Below, piece by piece: positions 50,891-61,349 of a stretch of DNA of 64,000 nucleotides; positions within the stretch are counted from its first letter, which is position 1, and each line of letters opens with the position of its first letter. The DNA is from Bacteroides gallinarum DSM 18171 = JCM 13658 (GTDB lineage Bacteria; Bacteroidota; Bacteroidia; Bacteroidales; Bacteroidaceae), in NCBI RefSeq assembly GCF_000374365.1, contig NZ_KB894132.1, forward strand, positions 1-64,000, in the 5' to 3' direction. The notes under the pieces are model-generated. The model searched no databases, had not been told where the DNA came from, and saw nothing but the letters and a program-made list of their open reading frames with translations. The translations under genes and the position numbers were made by a program.

Positions 50891-53686
50891 ATGATAAATT
50901 ATTCTCCTGGACAGCGCATTACAGTGCGTGGTGAGGATTTCCTGATAATCAATGTAGACCGCAATTATAATGGCGGTCATTTGTTGCATGTGAAAGGTCT
51001 TAGCGAATTAGTACGAAATCATAGTTTCATATTCGATACTGATTTAGACGACAACATCGAGATTGTTAATCCCGCCAATGCCCAAATTGTAAGTGATAAT
51101 GACCCACGTTGGCGAAAAACCCGTTTATTGATAGAATCAGCTTTACGTAGTAATGCTTACTTCTCAAAGAAAATAACCATTGCACAAGGAGGTGCCTTTG
51201 ATATTGCAGATTATCAGATGACACCTACTCTTAAAGCTTTTGAATTACCTCGTCCACGTCTTTTGATTGCAGATGGTGTAGGTTTAGGTAAAACTATAGA
51301 AGTTGGTATATTCTTGGCAGAAATGATCCGTCGTGGTCGTGGTAAAAGGATTCTGGTCTGTGCATTGAAAAGTATATTGGCACAATTCCAGGAAGAAATT
51401 TGGAATCGCTTTGCTATACCTTTAGTACGTCTTGACAGTATTGGCGTCGCAAAAATTCAGAATGAAATTCCTCTTAATAAAAATCCGTTTGACTACTACG
51501 ATAAGACCATCATCTCCATTGATACACTTAAAAACAATGGTCGTTTCCGCGCATGGTTAGAGAAGACCCATTGGGATATCATTGTGATTGATGAATGCCA
51601 TAAAGTGGCAAACGACAGTAGTCTTCGTGGAGACCTTGCTCAGTTCCTGGCACAGAAATGCGATTCAATGATACTTACTTCAGCTACGCCTCACAATGGA
51701 AGTGCCGAGTCATTTGCCAACCTGATGCGTATGCTTGAACCTATATCCATACCGAGGAACGGAGAATACACCAAGGAAGACATACAACCTTATTATGTTC
51801 GTCGCTTCAAGCATGATATATCCGATGAACGTATCCGTAGTCAGTTTCAAACCCGTGAAGTAAAGAGTATTCCCGTACAACTCACCTCAGAGGAAGAAGA
51901 CATTTTAAGCTTCCAGCATACACGTTTCCGTTCACTGCATGACGAGCAGAAGAATGATGCATTGTTTGCCTTAACCGTGTTTAAGAGTTATCTATCCTCT
52001 CCTGTCGCTGCACTCAGAACCTTGGAGGAACGTTTAAAAAAAAATGACAGCAACGAACTCATGCAATTGACTGAGCAGGTAAGGTCATTGGTGGATAGAA
52101 AAGAAGATAGCCGGTACGATGCTTTTAAAGCTAAGTTAGCAGAATTGTGGAAAGCAAACCCCAAGGAACGAATTGTTATTTTCACAGAACGTATTGCAAC
52201 TATGGAATACCTGCAAAAACGCATTTGCAGTGAGTTTAAATTGACTGCCGAACAAGTAGTACGTTTCGATGGTTCACTTTCAGATACCGAACAAGAGGAA
52301 ATGGTGAGCGACTTTGCAAAAGAAGACAGCAAGGTAAAAGTCTTTATCTCGAGCGACAGCGGCTCACAAGGTGTCAACCTCCACTATTTCTGTCATATCA
52401 TGTTCAACTATGACATTCCTTGGAGCTTAATAACATTGGAGCAGCGTAATGGCCGTATTGACAGATATGGCCAGAAACAAACACCTGTCATCTATTATAT
52501 GGTTGCCCAAAGTGATAATACAGATTTACGTTCTGATTTCACGATTATAGACAAACTCAGAGCGAAAGAACAAGAAGTTCACGATACATTGGGGGATGCT
52601 ATGAGTGTAATGGAACTTTATAATGTTCAGAAGGAAGAAGAAGAAATTAAGAAAGCTATCATGACGGGTGATACAGAGGTTCTTGAACCTTCTGCAACTC
52701 GTCGCCGTGCCCGTGGCGGTTTTAAGAAAGCCGATGCTGTAGTTACGACTCCTGCAACAGAACGTTTGTTAAGTAATATTTACGAAAGAAGATTCTCATT
52801 ATATTCTGATGATTTAAGCTACTATAAAGACTTATTTGCAGAACTTGAGGCTGTTGGTAGCATTCAGCACGGCGATGTTGTGCTTCATGAGGATGCAACA
52901 GTTCCTTATGTAGAAGTGAAAAACAACGAGGAGCTTAGAGATGTTCTTTACGACATACCTAAAGAAGCTTTTCCTCGTGATAATATATTCCGTTTAACAA
53001 TGGATAAAGCATGGCTGAATAAAAGTATTGCTGAGTCACGAAAGAGCACCACAAGTGAGTGGAGTAAATTCTTGCCGCTGTATGACATTCATCCTATTAT
53101 CAATTATTTGCTGACAAAATTTACAGCATCGCTCCCGAAGACACAGGCCATGTGTGTGCACAGTACAACTCTGCCACAAGGGATGAGTTATTATCTGTTC
53201 TATGGAAGTCATGGAAACGGATTGGGACAGAATTTAGTGAGCAAATTCTTTATTGTTCCGTTAGATAAAGAAGGAGCTTTGCGTGAACGTCCCTTATCAC
53301 TCTATGACTTTACTCAAAAGTATCCTATACTGACACAATTCATGCAGGGCTCGACTGATGAAAACATAAAAGTAATTGAGTCAAATCTAGAGAATGCAAT
53401 AGATGAAGGATTAGTGAAGTATATGTACGATGCTCAAGCCAAAGTTGGTGATGAGATGGAGAAACAACTCAATGCATATAAAGAGAAACTAAAACTTTGG
53501 GCTGATACCGCTAACACACTTTTCCCGGATGAAGATGTCACCCTGACACGTCAGAATTTATACAAAAAAGAGCAAGAAGAGATTCAGAAGATTACCGACC
53601 AATCAAGTCAATTTTATCAGGACCTCTTCTCTCTTGATAATGCAGAACCCTATATGCGCCTTTTGGCCGTATTTCATAATCTTTGA
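50891..53686 (+). CDS. SNF2/RapA-type helicase of a defence locus (DISARM DrmD-like)
   Basis: 931 residues. SF2 motifs: Walker [12 protein letters not shown] (about 127-137), Walker B IDECHK (about 233-238), motif [12 protein letters not shown] (262-270), C-terminal RecA lobe with [23 protein letters not shown] and motif [17 protein letters not shown]. The N-terminal part (about 1-100) and the C-terminal 400 residues are less familiar. The layout is that of RapA/HepA-like ATPases used in R-M-like and DISARM class 1 systems. It is followed directly by the methyltransferase (the ATG at 53692 is 5 nt past the stop), so they form one unit. The translocase role is inferred. Confidence 0.83.
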   Translation: MINYSPGQRITVRGEDFLIINVDRNYNGGHLLHVKGLSELVRNHSFIFDTDLDDNIEIVNPANAQIVSDNDPRWRKTRLLIESALRSNAYFSKKITIAQGGAFDIADYQMTPTLKAFELPRPRLLIADGVGLGKTIEVGIFLAEMIRRGRGKRILVCALKSILAQFQEEIWNRFAIPLVRLDSIGVAKIQNEIPLNKNPFDYYDKTIISIDTLKNNGRFRAWLEKTHWDIIVIDECHKVANDSSLRGDLAQFLAQKCDSMILTSATPHNGSAESFANLMRMLEPISIPRNGEYTKEDIQPYYVRRFKHDISDERIRSQFQTREVKSIPVQLTSEEEDILSFQHTRFRSLHDEQKNDALFALTVFKSYLSSPVAALRTLEERLKKNDSNELMQLTEQVRSLVDRKEDSRYDAFKAKLAELWKANPKERIVIFTERIATMEYLQKRICSEFKLTAEQVVRFDGSLSDTEQEEMVSDFAKEDSKVKVFISSDSGSQGVNLHYFCHIMFNYDIPWSLITLEQRNGRIDRYGQKQTPVIYYMVAQSDNTDLRSDFTIIDKLRAKEQEVHDTLGDAMSVMELYNVQKEEEEIKKAIMTGDTEVLEPSATRRRARGGFKKADAVVTTPATERLLSNIYERRFSLYSDDLSYYKDLFAELEAVGSIQHGDVVLHEDATVPYVEVKNNEELRDVLYDIPKEAFPRDNIFRLTMDKAWLNKSIAESRKSTTSEWSKFLPLYDIHPIINYLLTKFTASLPKTQAMCVHSTTLPQGMSYYLFYGSHGNGLGQNLVSKFFIVPLDKEGALRERPLSLYDFTQKYPILTQFMQGSTDENIKVIESNLENAIDEGLVKYMYDAQAKVGDEMEKQLNAYKEKLKLWADTANTLFPDEDVTLTRQNLYKKEQEEIQKITDQSSQFYQDLFSLDNAEPYMRLLAVFHNL

Positions 53687-53691
53687 TAGTT

Positions 53692-56316
53692 ATGGCAGAT
53701 AATATAACATACAGGTTTATACAGAACGTGGGAGACTACTTCCCCTCAGGTTATTTCACTGATGATTTTATAAACAAAGTACAAAGTTGTGCAGGATACA
53801 GTGCGGATAATATGAAAGCGCTGTGCAGTCCTTATGTACAAATTCGTGGAGAGTACGAAGAATATAAAAATTTCATTATCAATGCGCACGCCCGTAAAGA
53901 AGATGAAATTAAGCATACACATGACTGGCATACCACGCTCCTGAAAAAACTGGGTTACGATGCAGAAAACGCCTACCAGGAGCCTTACGTCGTGAAGGAC
54001 GGAGGTCCTGACGCACCTACAGAGATTATCCCTGTGCGCCACATCATTCGAAGTGGTGACCACATTTCCATGCTTATCATGGAAATGCAAAACCTGATAA
54101 CAGTCAACGATACAGAGCCGGACGGTCTGTTCAAACAACAATATGAAGATGAACGTGCTTCTAACGAGCAACGGTATTATGCAGGACAATGGAGACAAGT
54201 AATTCCGTCCCGATTCCTTGATCGTGAGAAGTATCGTTTTTCTCCAGCTATTATCAACAAGGCAATCACACAGATTTTCCTAATGCCGGAAGAGCGACGT
54301 CCTCACTATATTCTGATGTTGGCAGGTAATACGGTTTTCCTTTTCGAGCAGGACAAATGGGCCAGAGGTGCATATCTTCAGCTTTCTCTTGACGAGCTAT
54401 ATTTCCAAGGTCTGATAAAGAACTACCGACTTTACTTTGCCCTCTTTCATCTACTGTGCTGCAAAGATACACTTGCGGCGGATGGTCAGACGGTTTTGAT
54501 GGATACACTTATTGAAGAAAGCTATAAGAATGCCTACGAGGTAACTAAGGATTTAAAGGAAGGAGTAATCTTTGCCGTTGAGACCTTAGCAAACGAAGCA
54601 CTCTACTATATGCATCATGTGGCAAACAAACCTTTCGGTAAATATATTCAGGAAACAGATTCTTATGATGAAACCGACGATGATTTTGAGGCAGAAGTTA
54701 AAGACGATTGTCTGACCATTGTCTATCGTTTGCTTTTCCTTTTCTATGCAGAAAGTCGTGAAGAACTGGAAATTCTGCCTACTGGAGATGAGGTGTATAA
54801 GCAGGGATATTCTCTTGAATCATTGAGGGATCTCGAAATGATGCGTCTTAACTCTCAGTCCAGTCGCGATGGTTATTTCTTTGATGATAGTATACATCAT
54901 CTGTTCTCTCTGCTTGCAAAAGGTCATCATGTTGATCTGTCACCATCGAACAATAAAAGTTTCCGGGTACGTCCCATTGATTCTCCTCTATTTAACGATA
55001 AAAATCTACACCATTTGGGAGATGTAAAAATCAGAAATATCAAATGGCAGGAGATAATCCGTGCGCTCTCCCTGTCAAAGAAAAAGAATTATTGTGGCCG
55101 AATCAGTTATGCAAACTTAGGTGTAAACCAATTAGGTAGTGTGTATGAGAGCCTGCTTGCTTATCGTGGTTTCTATGCAGAAGAAGATTATATTGAAGTA
55201 CACAAAGCCAATGAACCACAGGATGGAACATTCCTTGTCCCTTATAGCCGGATGAGCGATTTTGATATCTCAGAGGTTCTTTGTAATCAAGAGGGCGAAC
55301 CGGTTATTTTACCCAAGGGTACTTTTGTCTATCGTTTGAATGGACGTGACCGCCAAAAGTCAGCTAGTTACTATACACCAGAAGTGCTTACCCGCAGTAC
55401 GGTAAAATACACACTGAAGTCCATTATCGATGAGGTTCGTGAGAACAAGCGCCATGCTACTGAATTACTGGAGCTGAAGATTCTAGAACCTGCTATGGGT
55501 GCTGCAGCTTTTCAGAACGAAGTAATCAATCAATTGTCTGAAGCCTATCTGCTTCATCAGCAGCGTCAGCTACGGGAAAAGGGAATCCACAACTGGCGTA
55601 TTGCTCCAGACCATTATCGTGATGAATTGCAAAAGGTAAAGGCTTACATTGCAACGCATAATGTTTATGGAGTGGATTTAAATCCGACTGCAATTGAGTT
55701 GGGTAAACTCTCACTTTGGCTTAACGTCATACATAAAGATATGGAAACGCCATTCTTTGCCAATCGGCTTACGGTGGGTAACGCTGTGATTGGTGCCTGG
55801 CTGAAAGTATATAGCAAGAACCAGTTCTATGGCATATCCGATCGTTACGGTTCCAAATTAAAACCAAACAAGTGGTGGGAATGTGCTCCACATAAAGTGA
55901 AATTTTTCAAAAACAGTGTTAATCGTTCGGTGAACGAAGTGTATCATTTTCTTTTACCTGATGCCAATATGCTGGGCGTACGCAGCATCAAGGAACAAAA
56001 AAAACTATACCCTAATGAAGACCGACGCATGACAACTATTCTGAAAGACTGGACAGCTCCTATTAGTGCACATGAGTTTCAGATACTACAGCGTATTTCA
56101 GCAAAGATTGACATCTTACTGAAAGAATATTTTATAGACCAGCTTACTATTGAGAAGTATACCAACAACCGTAAGGAGGTGTGGGATGGTATTGACCATT
56201 CAGCGCAAGAATCGTTATTTAAAATGAAGAACAAGCTGATAGCTATGCTCAGAAACAAAAACTGTTTGACACCCGCTATGGTCACAACAATGCTTATCGC
56301 AAGCTCAAACTTGTGA
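53692..56316 (+). CDS. Eco57I/PglX-like adenine methyltransferase, N-terminal part (frameshifted)
   Basis: 874 residues from the ATG at 53692. Motif I (SAM binding) is ILEPAMGAAAFQNEV at about 600, followed by YGVDLNPTAIELGKLSLWL and the linker to the target domain. The frame ends at 56314-56316 after the residues VTTMLIASSNL, which do not look like the family. The frame that continues is -1 relative to it: from 56223 it reads NEEQADSYAQKQKLFDTRYG and runs without a stop into the next gene. An A5 run at 56221 in place of A4 would join them to a protein of about 1,661 residues. Motif IV (NPPW) lies in the second part. Reported as coding, but probably inactive unless the frame is restored. Confidence 0.78.
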   Translation: MADNITYRFIQNVGDYFPSGYFTDDFINKVQSCAGYSADNMKALCSPYVQIRGEYEEYKNFIINAHARKEDEIKHTHDWHTTLLKKLGYDAENAYQEPYVVKDGGPDAPTEIIPVRHIIRSGDHISMLIMEMQNLITVNDTEPDGLFKQQYEDERASNEQRYYAGQWRQVIPSRFLDREKYRFSPAIINKAITQIFLMPEERRPHYILMLAGNTVFLFEQDKWARGAYLQLSLDELYFQGLIKNYRLYFALFHLLCCKDTLAADGQTVLMDTLIEESYKNAYEVTKDLKEGVIFAVETLANEALYYMHHVANKPFGKYIQETDSYDETDDDFEAEVKDDCLTIVYRLLFLFYAESREELEILPTGDEVYKQGYSLESLRDLEMMRLNSQSSRDGYFFDDSIHHLFSLLAKGHHVDLSPSNNKSFRVRPIDSPLFNDKNLHHLGDVKIRNIKWQEIIRALSLSKKKNYCGRISYANLGVNQLGSVYESLLAYRGFYAEEDYIEVHKANEPQDGTFLVPYSRMSDFDISEVLCNQEGEPVILPKGTFVYRLNGRDRQKSASYYTPEVLTRSTVKYTLKSIIDEVRENKRHATELLELKILEPAMGAAAFQNEVINQLSEAYLLHQQRQLREKGIHNWRIAPDHYRDELQKVKAYIATHNVYGVDLNPTAIELGKLSLWLNVIHKDMETPFFANRLTVGNAVIGAWLKVYSKNQFYGISDRYGSKLKPNKWWECAPHKVKFFKNSVNRSVNEVYHFLLPDANMLGVRSIKEQKKLYPNEDRRMTTILKDWTAPISAHEFQILQRISAKIDILLKEYFIDQLTIEKYTNNRKEVWDGIDHSAQESLFKMKNKLIAMLRNKNCLTPAMVTTMLIASSNL

Positions 56317-58676
56317 TGGACTATTGGTGTGCTCTTTGGTTTTGGAGTTATGACGATACTATATCACTGCCTACCCGTGAAGAATATTGGAAAGATATCG
56401 AAGCTCTTTTGGCTGTTGATAATGACCGACTAGATCGCCGTACACGTTTGGCCTTGGAGCGTACAGGAAAAGGTATGTTAGCTGAAGATGATACAGAGTT
56501 TAATCGAATTACAGACGAAGAAGCTCAGATTGTGGCTCGTACCCAAGAAGAACTTCTCACTGAGGCTCGTGGAAGCCGTTCTCTTTTTGCTGACGATGAC
56601 CCTATGCGATTCAAAATAGTAGCTCGTCTGTCAGAACGTTATCATTTCTTCCACCCGATGCTGGAGTTCCTTGAAGTATTCTGGCTACGCGATGGATTTG
56701 ACATTATTTGTGGTAACCCACCATGGCTGAAGTTGGAATTTGATGAACAAGGCATTATCTCAGAAAAATATCCAGAAATAGCTATCCGTAAGATTTCTGC
56801 ACCTCAAGCCAGAACTATGCGAGAAAATTTCTTTACCGCATCACCTCAACTCAAAAAACTCTATAATGATGAAGAACTAGAAAATGCCGGTTCTGCAGCA
56901 TTTACGAATGCATATTGCAACTATCCGTTATTGGAAGGTCAACAGACCAATCTTTATAAATGCGTTCTGGAGAATGGCTTTACAATGTTGTCTGATAAAG
57001 GTTACATGGGATTACTACACCCTGAAGGAGTGTACGATGACCCGAATGGTCAGCCCTTACGTAAAGATTTATACAGACGTTTAAGATATCATTTTCAATA
57101 TCAAAATGCTTTTAATTTATTTCCAATAGGTCATCGAGAAAAATATGGAACAAGTATTTATGGTGGATATCAAGATATTAGTTTTTATAGTATTAATAAT
57201 CTTTTTACCCCACAGACTATCGATTCTTGTTTCGCACACAATGGATATGGTATTTGCGGAGGAATAAAAATTAATGGAGAGTGGAACACAGCTGGTCATC
57301 ATGATCGTATTGTTCACATTACAGAAAAAGAATTGAAGGTCATGGCTGATACATTTGAACAGGGAGCAGAGGCACAGTCTGCCAAACTTGTTTCTATTCA
57401 TACCACCCAAACAATGGAGATTTTAAAAGCTTTTGCCGCATTTCCTAAACACGTTGGAGAATTTAAGCCTAACATACAAGAATGCTATCACGAAACAGGC
57501 GCAGTAGATTCTGGCATTATTAAACGTGAAACATTCTATCCTAATGTAGATAATTATGAGATGGTGTACAATGGGCCACAAATATATGTAAGTAATCCTA
57601 GTTATAAAACACCAAAATCTATCTGCAATACAAAAGCCGATTATGATACCATTGACTTAACATCTGTTTCTGCGGAATATATAGCTAGATCCAATTATAG
57701 ACCTATTATGCCGTTAGCTGAATACAAGAAGCAAGTACAAGGGTTTTATATTGGCCAAGATAGTATGGGTAATGCAACGTATGATAACTGGATTGATTAT
57801 TATAAAGTAGGATTTCGTAAAATGATTAACCTTTCGGGTGAAAGGTCGTTGATATGTGCTGTCCTGCCACGCAGGACAGCACATATCCACGGTGTTATCT
57901 CTGCTACTTTCAGTAGCAGAGATAACACCGTGGATATGGCTGCGCTTTGTGCATCATTACCACTAGATTTCTTTATGAAAACTATTGCCGCACAAAATCT
58001 GACTTCAGTTCGTATGCAGGGATTTCCTCTTGGAGTTGATAAGAAATACAATTCTGCACTTCGTTCAAGATGCCTCCGTCTAAATTGCGTTACCAACCAT
58101 TATGCCGAGCTTTGGCAGGAAGTATGGAATCCCGCATATAGAGAAGAGACCTGGAGTATAAATGACCCACGTCTCGCACCATGGGATACTCTTACAGAGC
58201 AATGGAATCACGACATTCCATTGCGTAATTACTTCGCGCGTCGTCAGGCACTTGTAGAGATTGACGTGGTTGCAGCAATGGCTCTTGGGCTTACTCTTGA
58301 TGAACTAATCATGATGTACAAAATTCAGTTCCCAGTATTGCAACAAAATGAACAGGACACATGGTATGATGTTAACGGACAAATTGTTTTTACATGCTCA
58401 AAAGGACTGACTGGTGTAGGTCTTGATCGTAAAGGAACGCCAAGATCAGGTATTTTAGGCTGGGAAGATATTCGAGGAGAAGCTATTTCCGATGAACATG
58501 GTAATTTCATCGGCTATCAAGGCACAACTCCAACTTATACTCATACTATCGATTCTGACAAAAGCGAACTCTACGGTGGACAGAAACAAACTTTCGTTGC
58601 ACCATATACCAAGTGCGATCGTATTGCTGACTATCGTACAGCATGGGCACATTTTGAAAAGATATTTAACAAGTAA
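56313..58676 (+). CDS. Eco57I/PglX-like adenine methyltransferase, C-terminal part
   Basis: 787 residues as started here; the protein reads MDYWCALWFW at 56316. The catalytic motif IV is DIICGNPPWLKLEF near residue 130. TRD-like and C-terminal regions follow: GLLHPEGVYDDPNGQPLRKD, PLDFFMKTIAAQNLTSVRMQ, WDTLTEQWNHDIPLRNYFAR. The TGATG at the junction would allow re-initiation, so a split protein with SAM and NPPW parts on two chains cannot be ruled out. A very strong double hairpin lies within this gene at 57851-57938. The SIR2 gene begins 3 nt after the stop. Confidence 0.8.
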   Translation: MMDYWCALWFWSYDDTISLPTREEYWKDIEALLAVDNDRLDRRTRLALERTGKGMLAEDDTEFNRITDEEAQIVARTQEELLTEARGSRSLFADDDPMRFKIVARLSERYHFFHPMLEFLEVFWLRDGFDIICGNPPWLKLEFDEQGIISEKYPEIAIRKISAPQARTMRENFFTASPQLKKLYNDEELENAGSAAFTNAYCNYPLLEGQQTNLYKCVLENGFTMLSDKGYMGLLHPEGVYDDPNGQPLRKDLYRRLRYHFQYQNAFNLFPIGHREKYGTSIYGGYQDISFYSINNLFTPQTIDSCFAHNGYGICGGIKINGEWNTAGHHDRIVHITEKELKVMADTFEQGAEAQSAKLVSIHTTQTMEILKAFAAFPKHVGEFKPNIQECYHETGAVDSGIIKRETFYPNVDNYEMVYNGPQIYVSNPSYKTPKSICNTKADYDTIDLTSVSAEYIARSNYRPIMPLAEYKKQVQGFYIGQDSMGNATYDNWIDYYKVGFRKMINLSGERSLICAVLPRRTAHIHGVISATFSSRDNTVDMAALCASLPLDFFMKTIAAQNLTSVRMQGFPLGVDKKYNSALRSRCLRLNCVTNHYAELWQEVWNPAYREETWSINDPRLAPWDTLTEQWNHDIPLRNYFARRQALVEIDVVAAMALGLTLDELIMMYKIQFPVLQQNEQDTWYDVNGQIVFTCSKGLTGVGLDRKGTPRSGILGWEDIRGEAISDEHGNFIGYQGTTPTYTHTIDSDKSELYGGQKQTFVAPYTKCDRIADYRTAWAHFEKIFNK
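57851..57938. repeat. two overlapping perfect inverted repeats inside the methyltransferase gene
   Basis: The first has 17-nt arms (57851-57867 and 57871-57887) with loop CAC. The second has 27-nt arms (57882-57908 and 57912-57938) with loop TTC. They share 57882-57887, so only one can fold fully at a time. Arms read GATATGTGCTGTCCTGC and, for the second, CCACGGTGTTATCTCTGC in part. The encoded peptide (ICAVLPRRTAHIHGVISA) still looks like the family pattern. Confidence 0.9.
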
Positions 58677-58679
58677 AAT

Positions 58680-60593
58680 ATGGCAGATTTTAAAGAACTG
58701 ATAGATAGTATAAGAAAAGAACAAGTAACATTGTTTTTGGGGTCTGGCTTTTCTCGTAAAGCTGGAGCCCCAATGGCTAATGCTATTGTGACATCCTTGA
58801 AAGAGTCTATGCCTGTTGACATAAAAGATGATTTTCGAGATGAGACCCATTTAGACTTGATTTCTGAAGAGTATGAACAGATTTATGGTCGAGAATCATT
58901 GATAAACAAGTTAGAGGAAATCTTCAAATTTATGCCGACTGATACTTCGGATCACACATGTTTAACTAAAATACCACATATACGACATATTATAACCACA
59001 AACTATGACACATTAATTGAAGACGCTTTTGGCCCAGATAATTGTTATGTGGTTAGGACAACTGATGATTGTGTTAATTTGCCAAAAGACAAGACAATCA
59101 TATATAAGATACATGGTGATTTTACGAAAAAAGACAATATAATACTAACTAAACAAGATTACACTAACTTCTTTAGCAGTAACAACGAACCTCTTCTTTG
59201 GAAGTATATACAGAGTCATATACTAACAAATGATATGTTGTTTATAGGTTATAGCCTTGAAGATAGTAATATCTTTACGCTAATTCAAGAGATACGCAAG
59301 CAGGTTAAAGTTGATACAAGAAAATATTTTCTCATTGCTCCAGGACTTTACCATCATAAGATTGAAAGACTAGCAAAAACGAAAATTAAATACTTTAATG
59401 CTAAAGCAGAGGACTTATTTTCTGTCTTATTTGAAACATTAAACAAGAAGATAAAATCGGATTATCAAAGAAAGTATATATGCTTGGATACTTTTAGACG
59501 ATATAGTAATCAGCACTTTTTGCAGCCAATAGTAGAAGAAGGTCAAAAAGAAAATAAGATTATTAGATTTGACTCTACTGGAAAAACAGATGTGAAGATT
59601 AATGTTTCCGGACTATCAAAGGAAGTAGCAGAAACCATAATGAGTCAAGATACCACATTATACAATTCATTTTTACCAAGAACACATATCCCTGCATATA
59701 TGATAACTCAGGATATGATGAAGGAGTTAAATATAAGCATTAACGGCCTTACTATTGCTGATTATGATGATTGTAAAAATCTATTCATCTCTCCTACCGT
59801 GGAGACAATAAAGACAATCATTACAATACCTAGCATAAAGTTCAAGGAGAAGATAAAATTACAAAGATATAATCCTAACAAGGAGCAAGTATGTCTTTTA
59901 CTGGAAACTGAACCATATACCTTCAAGTTAGTTTTCTCCTTCTTGCCGAATAAGGTTCTGAATTGCACTTGCAATGTCAATTTAAAGGAGAATTGTAAAA
60001 ACCTCCAAGAAGCTATTAAATGGATGGATTTCGTCATTGCTCTATGGAGCCAGGAGGAATTTATCATAAAAGCATTTGACAAGGTTCCTATCCGATTTCC
60101 GAAAACGAGTCTTCATGAACTAAAACAGTTCAAAAAAATAAAGAAATACTACGAAAACACAAGTGACATAGAGGACTTGTATAACGTTGAATTTGAAACC
60201 ATCGAAACTTACTCTGAGGATAATTTTCAAATAAGTGAATTGTTAATTCATTCACATCATGAGCATAACCTTAGAGAGAATATGCTTGGTCAAGAATGTA
60301 CAGTGGAAGTGGGACAAGAACAAGAAGGCGTATGGGATGAAATTAAAGTTGGAGAAACGAAATATAGCCTTGCTTTAACTCAATCCTCATTGGAACAAAT
60401 AGTTTTTAATGGTCAAAAATTCAATATAAAGAATAAAAACACCATAATACCACAATGCCAAATACTTGAGATTCAAAAAGAAAATGGCAAGGTGAGACAA
60501 ATTACATTCAAGATTCTATCAGAATATGTATTTATAAAATATACGAACCGAGCATTAACTGAATTTGAGGAGTTTAGCAATTTGAAAAAATAA
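58680..60593 (+). CDS. SIR2-domain protein, probable NAD-consuming effector
   Basis: 637 residues. The SIR2-like Rossmann domain is in the first 260: VTLFLGSGFSRKAGAP (18-31 area), HIITTNYDTLIEDAF, IIYKIHGDF, and LFIGYSLEDSNIF. In defence systems (Thoeris, DSR, SIR2-HerA, short prokaryotic Argonautes) such domains degrade NAD+ when phage is sensed. The C-terminal 370 residues are unfamiliar, with many beta strands (KTIITIPSIKFKEKIKLQRY, SKVNLKEN-like), probably the sensing part. It starts 3 nt after the methyltransferase stop and is 7 nt before the next gene, so it is within the operon. No catalytic lesion is visible. Confidence 0.85.
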   Translation: MADFKELIDSIRKEQVTLFLGSGFSRKAGAPMANAIVTSLKESMPVDIKDDFRDETHLDLISEEYEQIYGRESLINKLEEIFKFMPTDTSDHTCLTKIPHIRHIITTNYDTLIEDAFGPDNCYVVRTTDDCVNLPKDKTIIYKIHGDFTKKDNIILTKQDYTNFFSSNNEPLLWKYIQSHILTNDMLFIGYSLEDSNIFTLIQEIRKQVKVDTRKYFLIAPGLYHHKIERLAKTKIKYFNAKAEDLFSVLFETLNKKIKSDYQRKYICLDTFRRYSNQHFLQPIVEEGQKENKIIRFDSTGKTDVKINVSGLSKEVAETIMSQDTTLYNSFLPRTHIPAYMITQDMMKELNISINGLTIADYDDCKNLFISPTVETIKTIITIPSIKFKEKIKLQRYNPNKEQVCLLLETEPYTFKLVFSFLPNKVLNCTCNVNLKENCKNLQEAIKWMDFVIALWSQEEFIIKAFDKVPIRFPKTSLHELKQFKKIKKYYENTSDIEDLYNVEFETIETYSEDNFQISELLIHSHHEHNLRENMLGQECTVEVGQEQEGVWDEIKVGETKYSLALTQSSLEQIVFNGQKFNIKNKNTIIPQCQILEIQKENGKVRQITFKILSEYVFIKYTNRALTEFEEFSNLKK

Positions 60594-60600
60594 GTTAGTA

Positions 60601-61341
60601 ATGGAAGCAGCATACTATAATCTATTATACGACGTTTTAAAAGGATACGACCATTGCACCCCTAGTAAAATTGTTAGTCTTAGAAACAACCAAATATTTG
60701 TTTTTGGGACGAATAAATATGGTTCGCAAAAACATGGCGCTGCAGGACTAGCTGCAAAAAGTTTTGGAGCTCAGGTTGGCATTACAAATGGTCCAACAGG
60801 AATGTGTTATGCGCTACCAACAATGGGGGTCGATATTCACATACTTGGAAAAGCTATATTACAATTTGAACAATTCGCACGTAATAATAGAGATAAAACA
60901 TTTCTTGTTACACCTATTGGATGTGGCCATGCTGGTTTCAATGTAGAAGATGTCGCTCCTTTCTTTAAAGGATGTATTGCGTTGAAAAATGTCATGTTGC
61001 CTGAGCAATTCCTTTGTTTCTTCAGAAAAGAATGTATTGAAAAGTTACACATCAAAGAAACCAACAGTGCTAACAATAATCAAGAGGTAGATTACTATCT
61101 CCTCTATGACGAATCGGTACATCCTGTACTAAAATATCTCGAAGCACACTCAATTCCATTCTCAAAAGACGGTGGATTCTCACTTGTAGATGAGAATGAC
61201 AATGTCATAGCAGAAGCAGAATTGTGCATCGAATCAGAAAAGATTGTATTTTACCCTAACGATCAAAATAGTGAAAAGGCTTTAGTTGCAGCGGGTTATA
61301 CAATAATGTCTGTTAACGAATACCTCACTTCTAAATTTTAA
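60601..61341 (+). CDS. macro-domain-like (A1S_2505/Tk.4-type) protein with C-terminal extension
   Basis: 246 residues. Residues about 27-140 match the A1S_2505/PHA02595-type pattern: IFVFGTNKYGSQKHGAAGLA, GPTGMCYALPTMG and VTPIGCGHAGFNVEDVAPFF. This family is considered macro-domain related, and phage T4 has a member; the link to ADP-ribose is by analogy. The last 90 residues form another small domain (YYLLYDESVHPVLKYLEAHS, LCIESEKIVFYPNDQNSEKA). Pairing with a SIR2 protein makes handling of an ADP-ribose product or signal possible. It lies 8 nt before the giant gene. Confidence 0.7.
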   Translation: MEAAYYNLLYDVLKGYDHCTPSKIVSLRNNQIFVFGTNKYGSQKHGAAGLAAKSFGAQVGITNGPTGMCYALPTMGVDIHILGKAILQFEQFARNNRDKTFLVTPIGCGHAGFNVEDVAPFFKGCIALKNVMLPEQFLCFFRKECIEKLHIKETNSANNNQEVDYYLLYDESVHPVLKYLEAHSIPFSKDGGFSLVDENDNVIAEAELCIESEKIVFYPNDQNSEKALVAAGYTIMSVNEYLTSKF

Positions 61342-61349
61342 GTCATAAT

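Noticed and set aside
57800-58096. 98-residue minus-strand gene across the double hairpin
   Set aside because: It arises because the palindromes read alike on both strands; the plus-strand frame carries the methyltransferase pattern.
50671-61341. Calling the locus DISARM, BREX or Thoeris
   Set aside because: DrmA, DrmB, DrmC, PglZ, BrxL and ThsA/TIR genes are not seen in the window. Only the helicase-methyltransferase pair resembles DISARM class 1.
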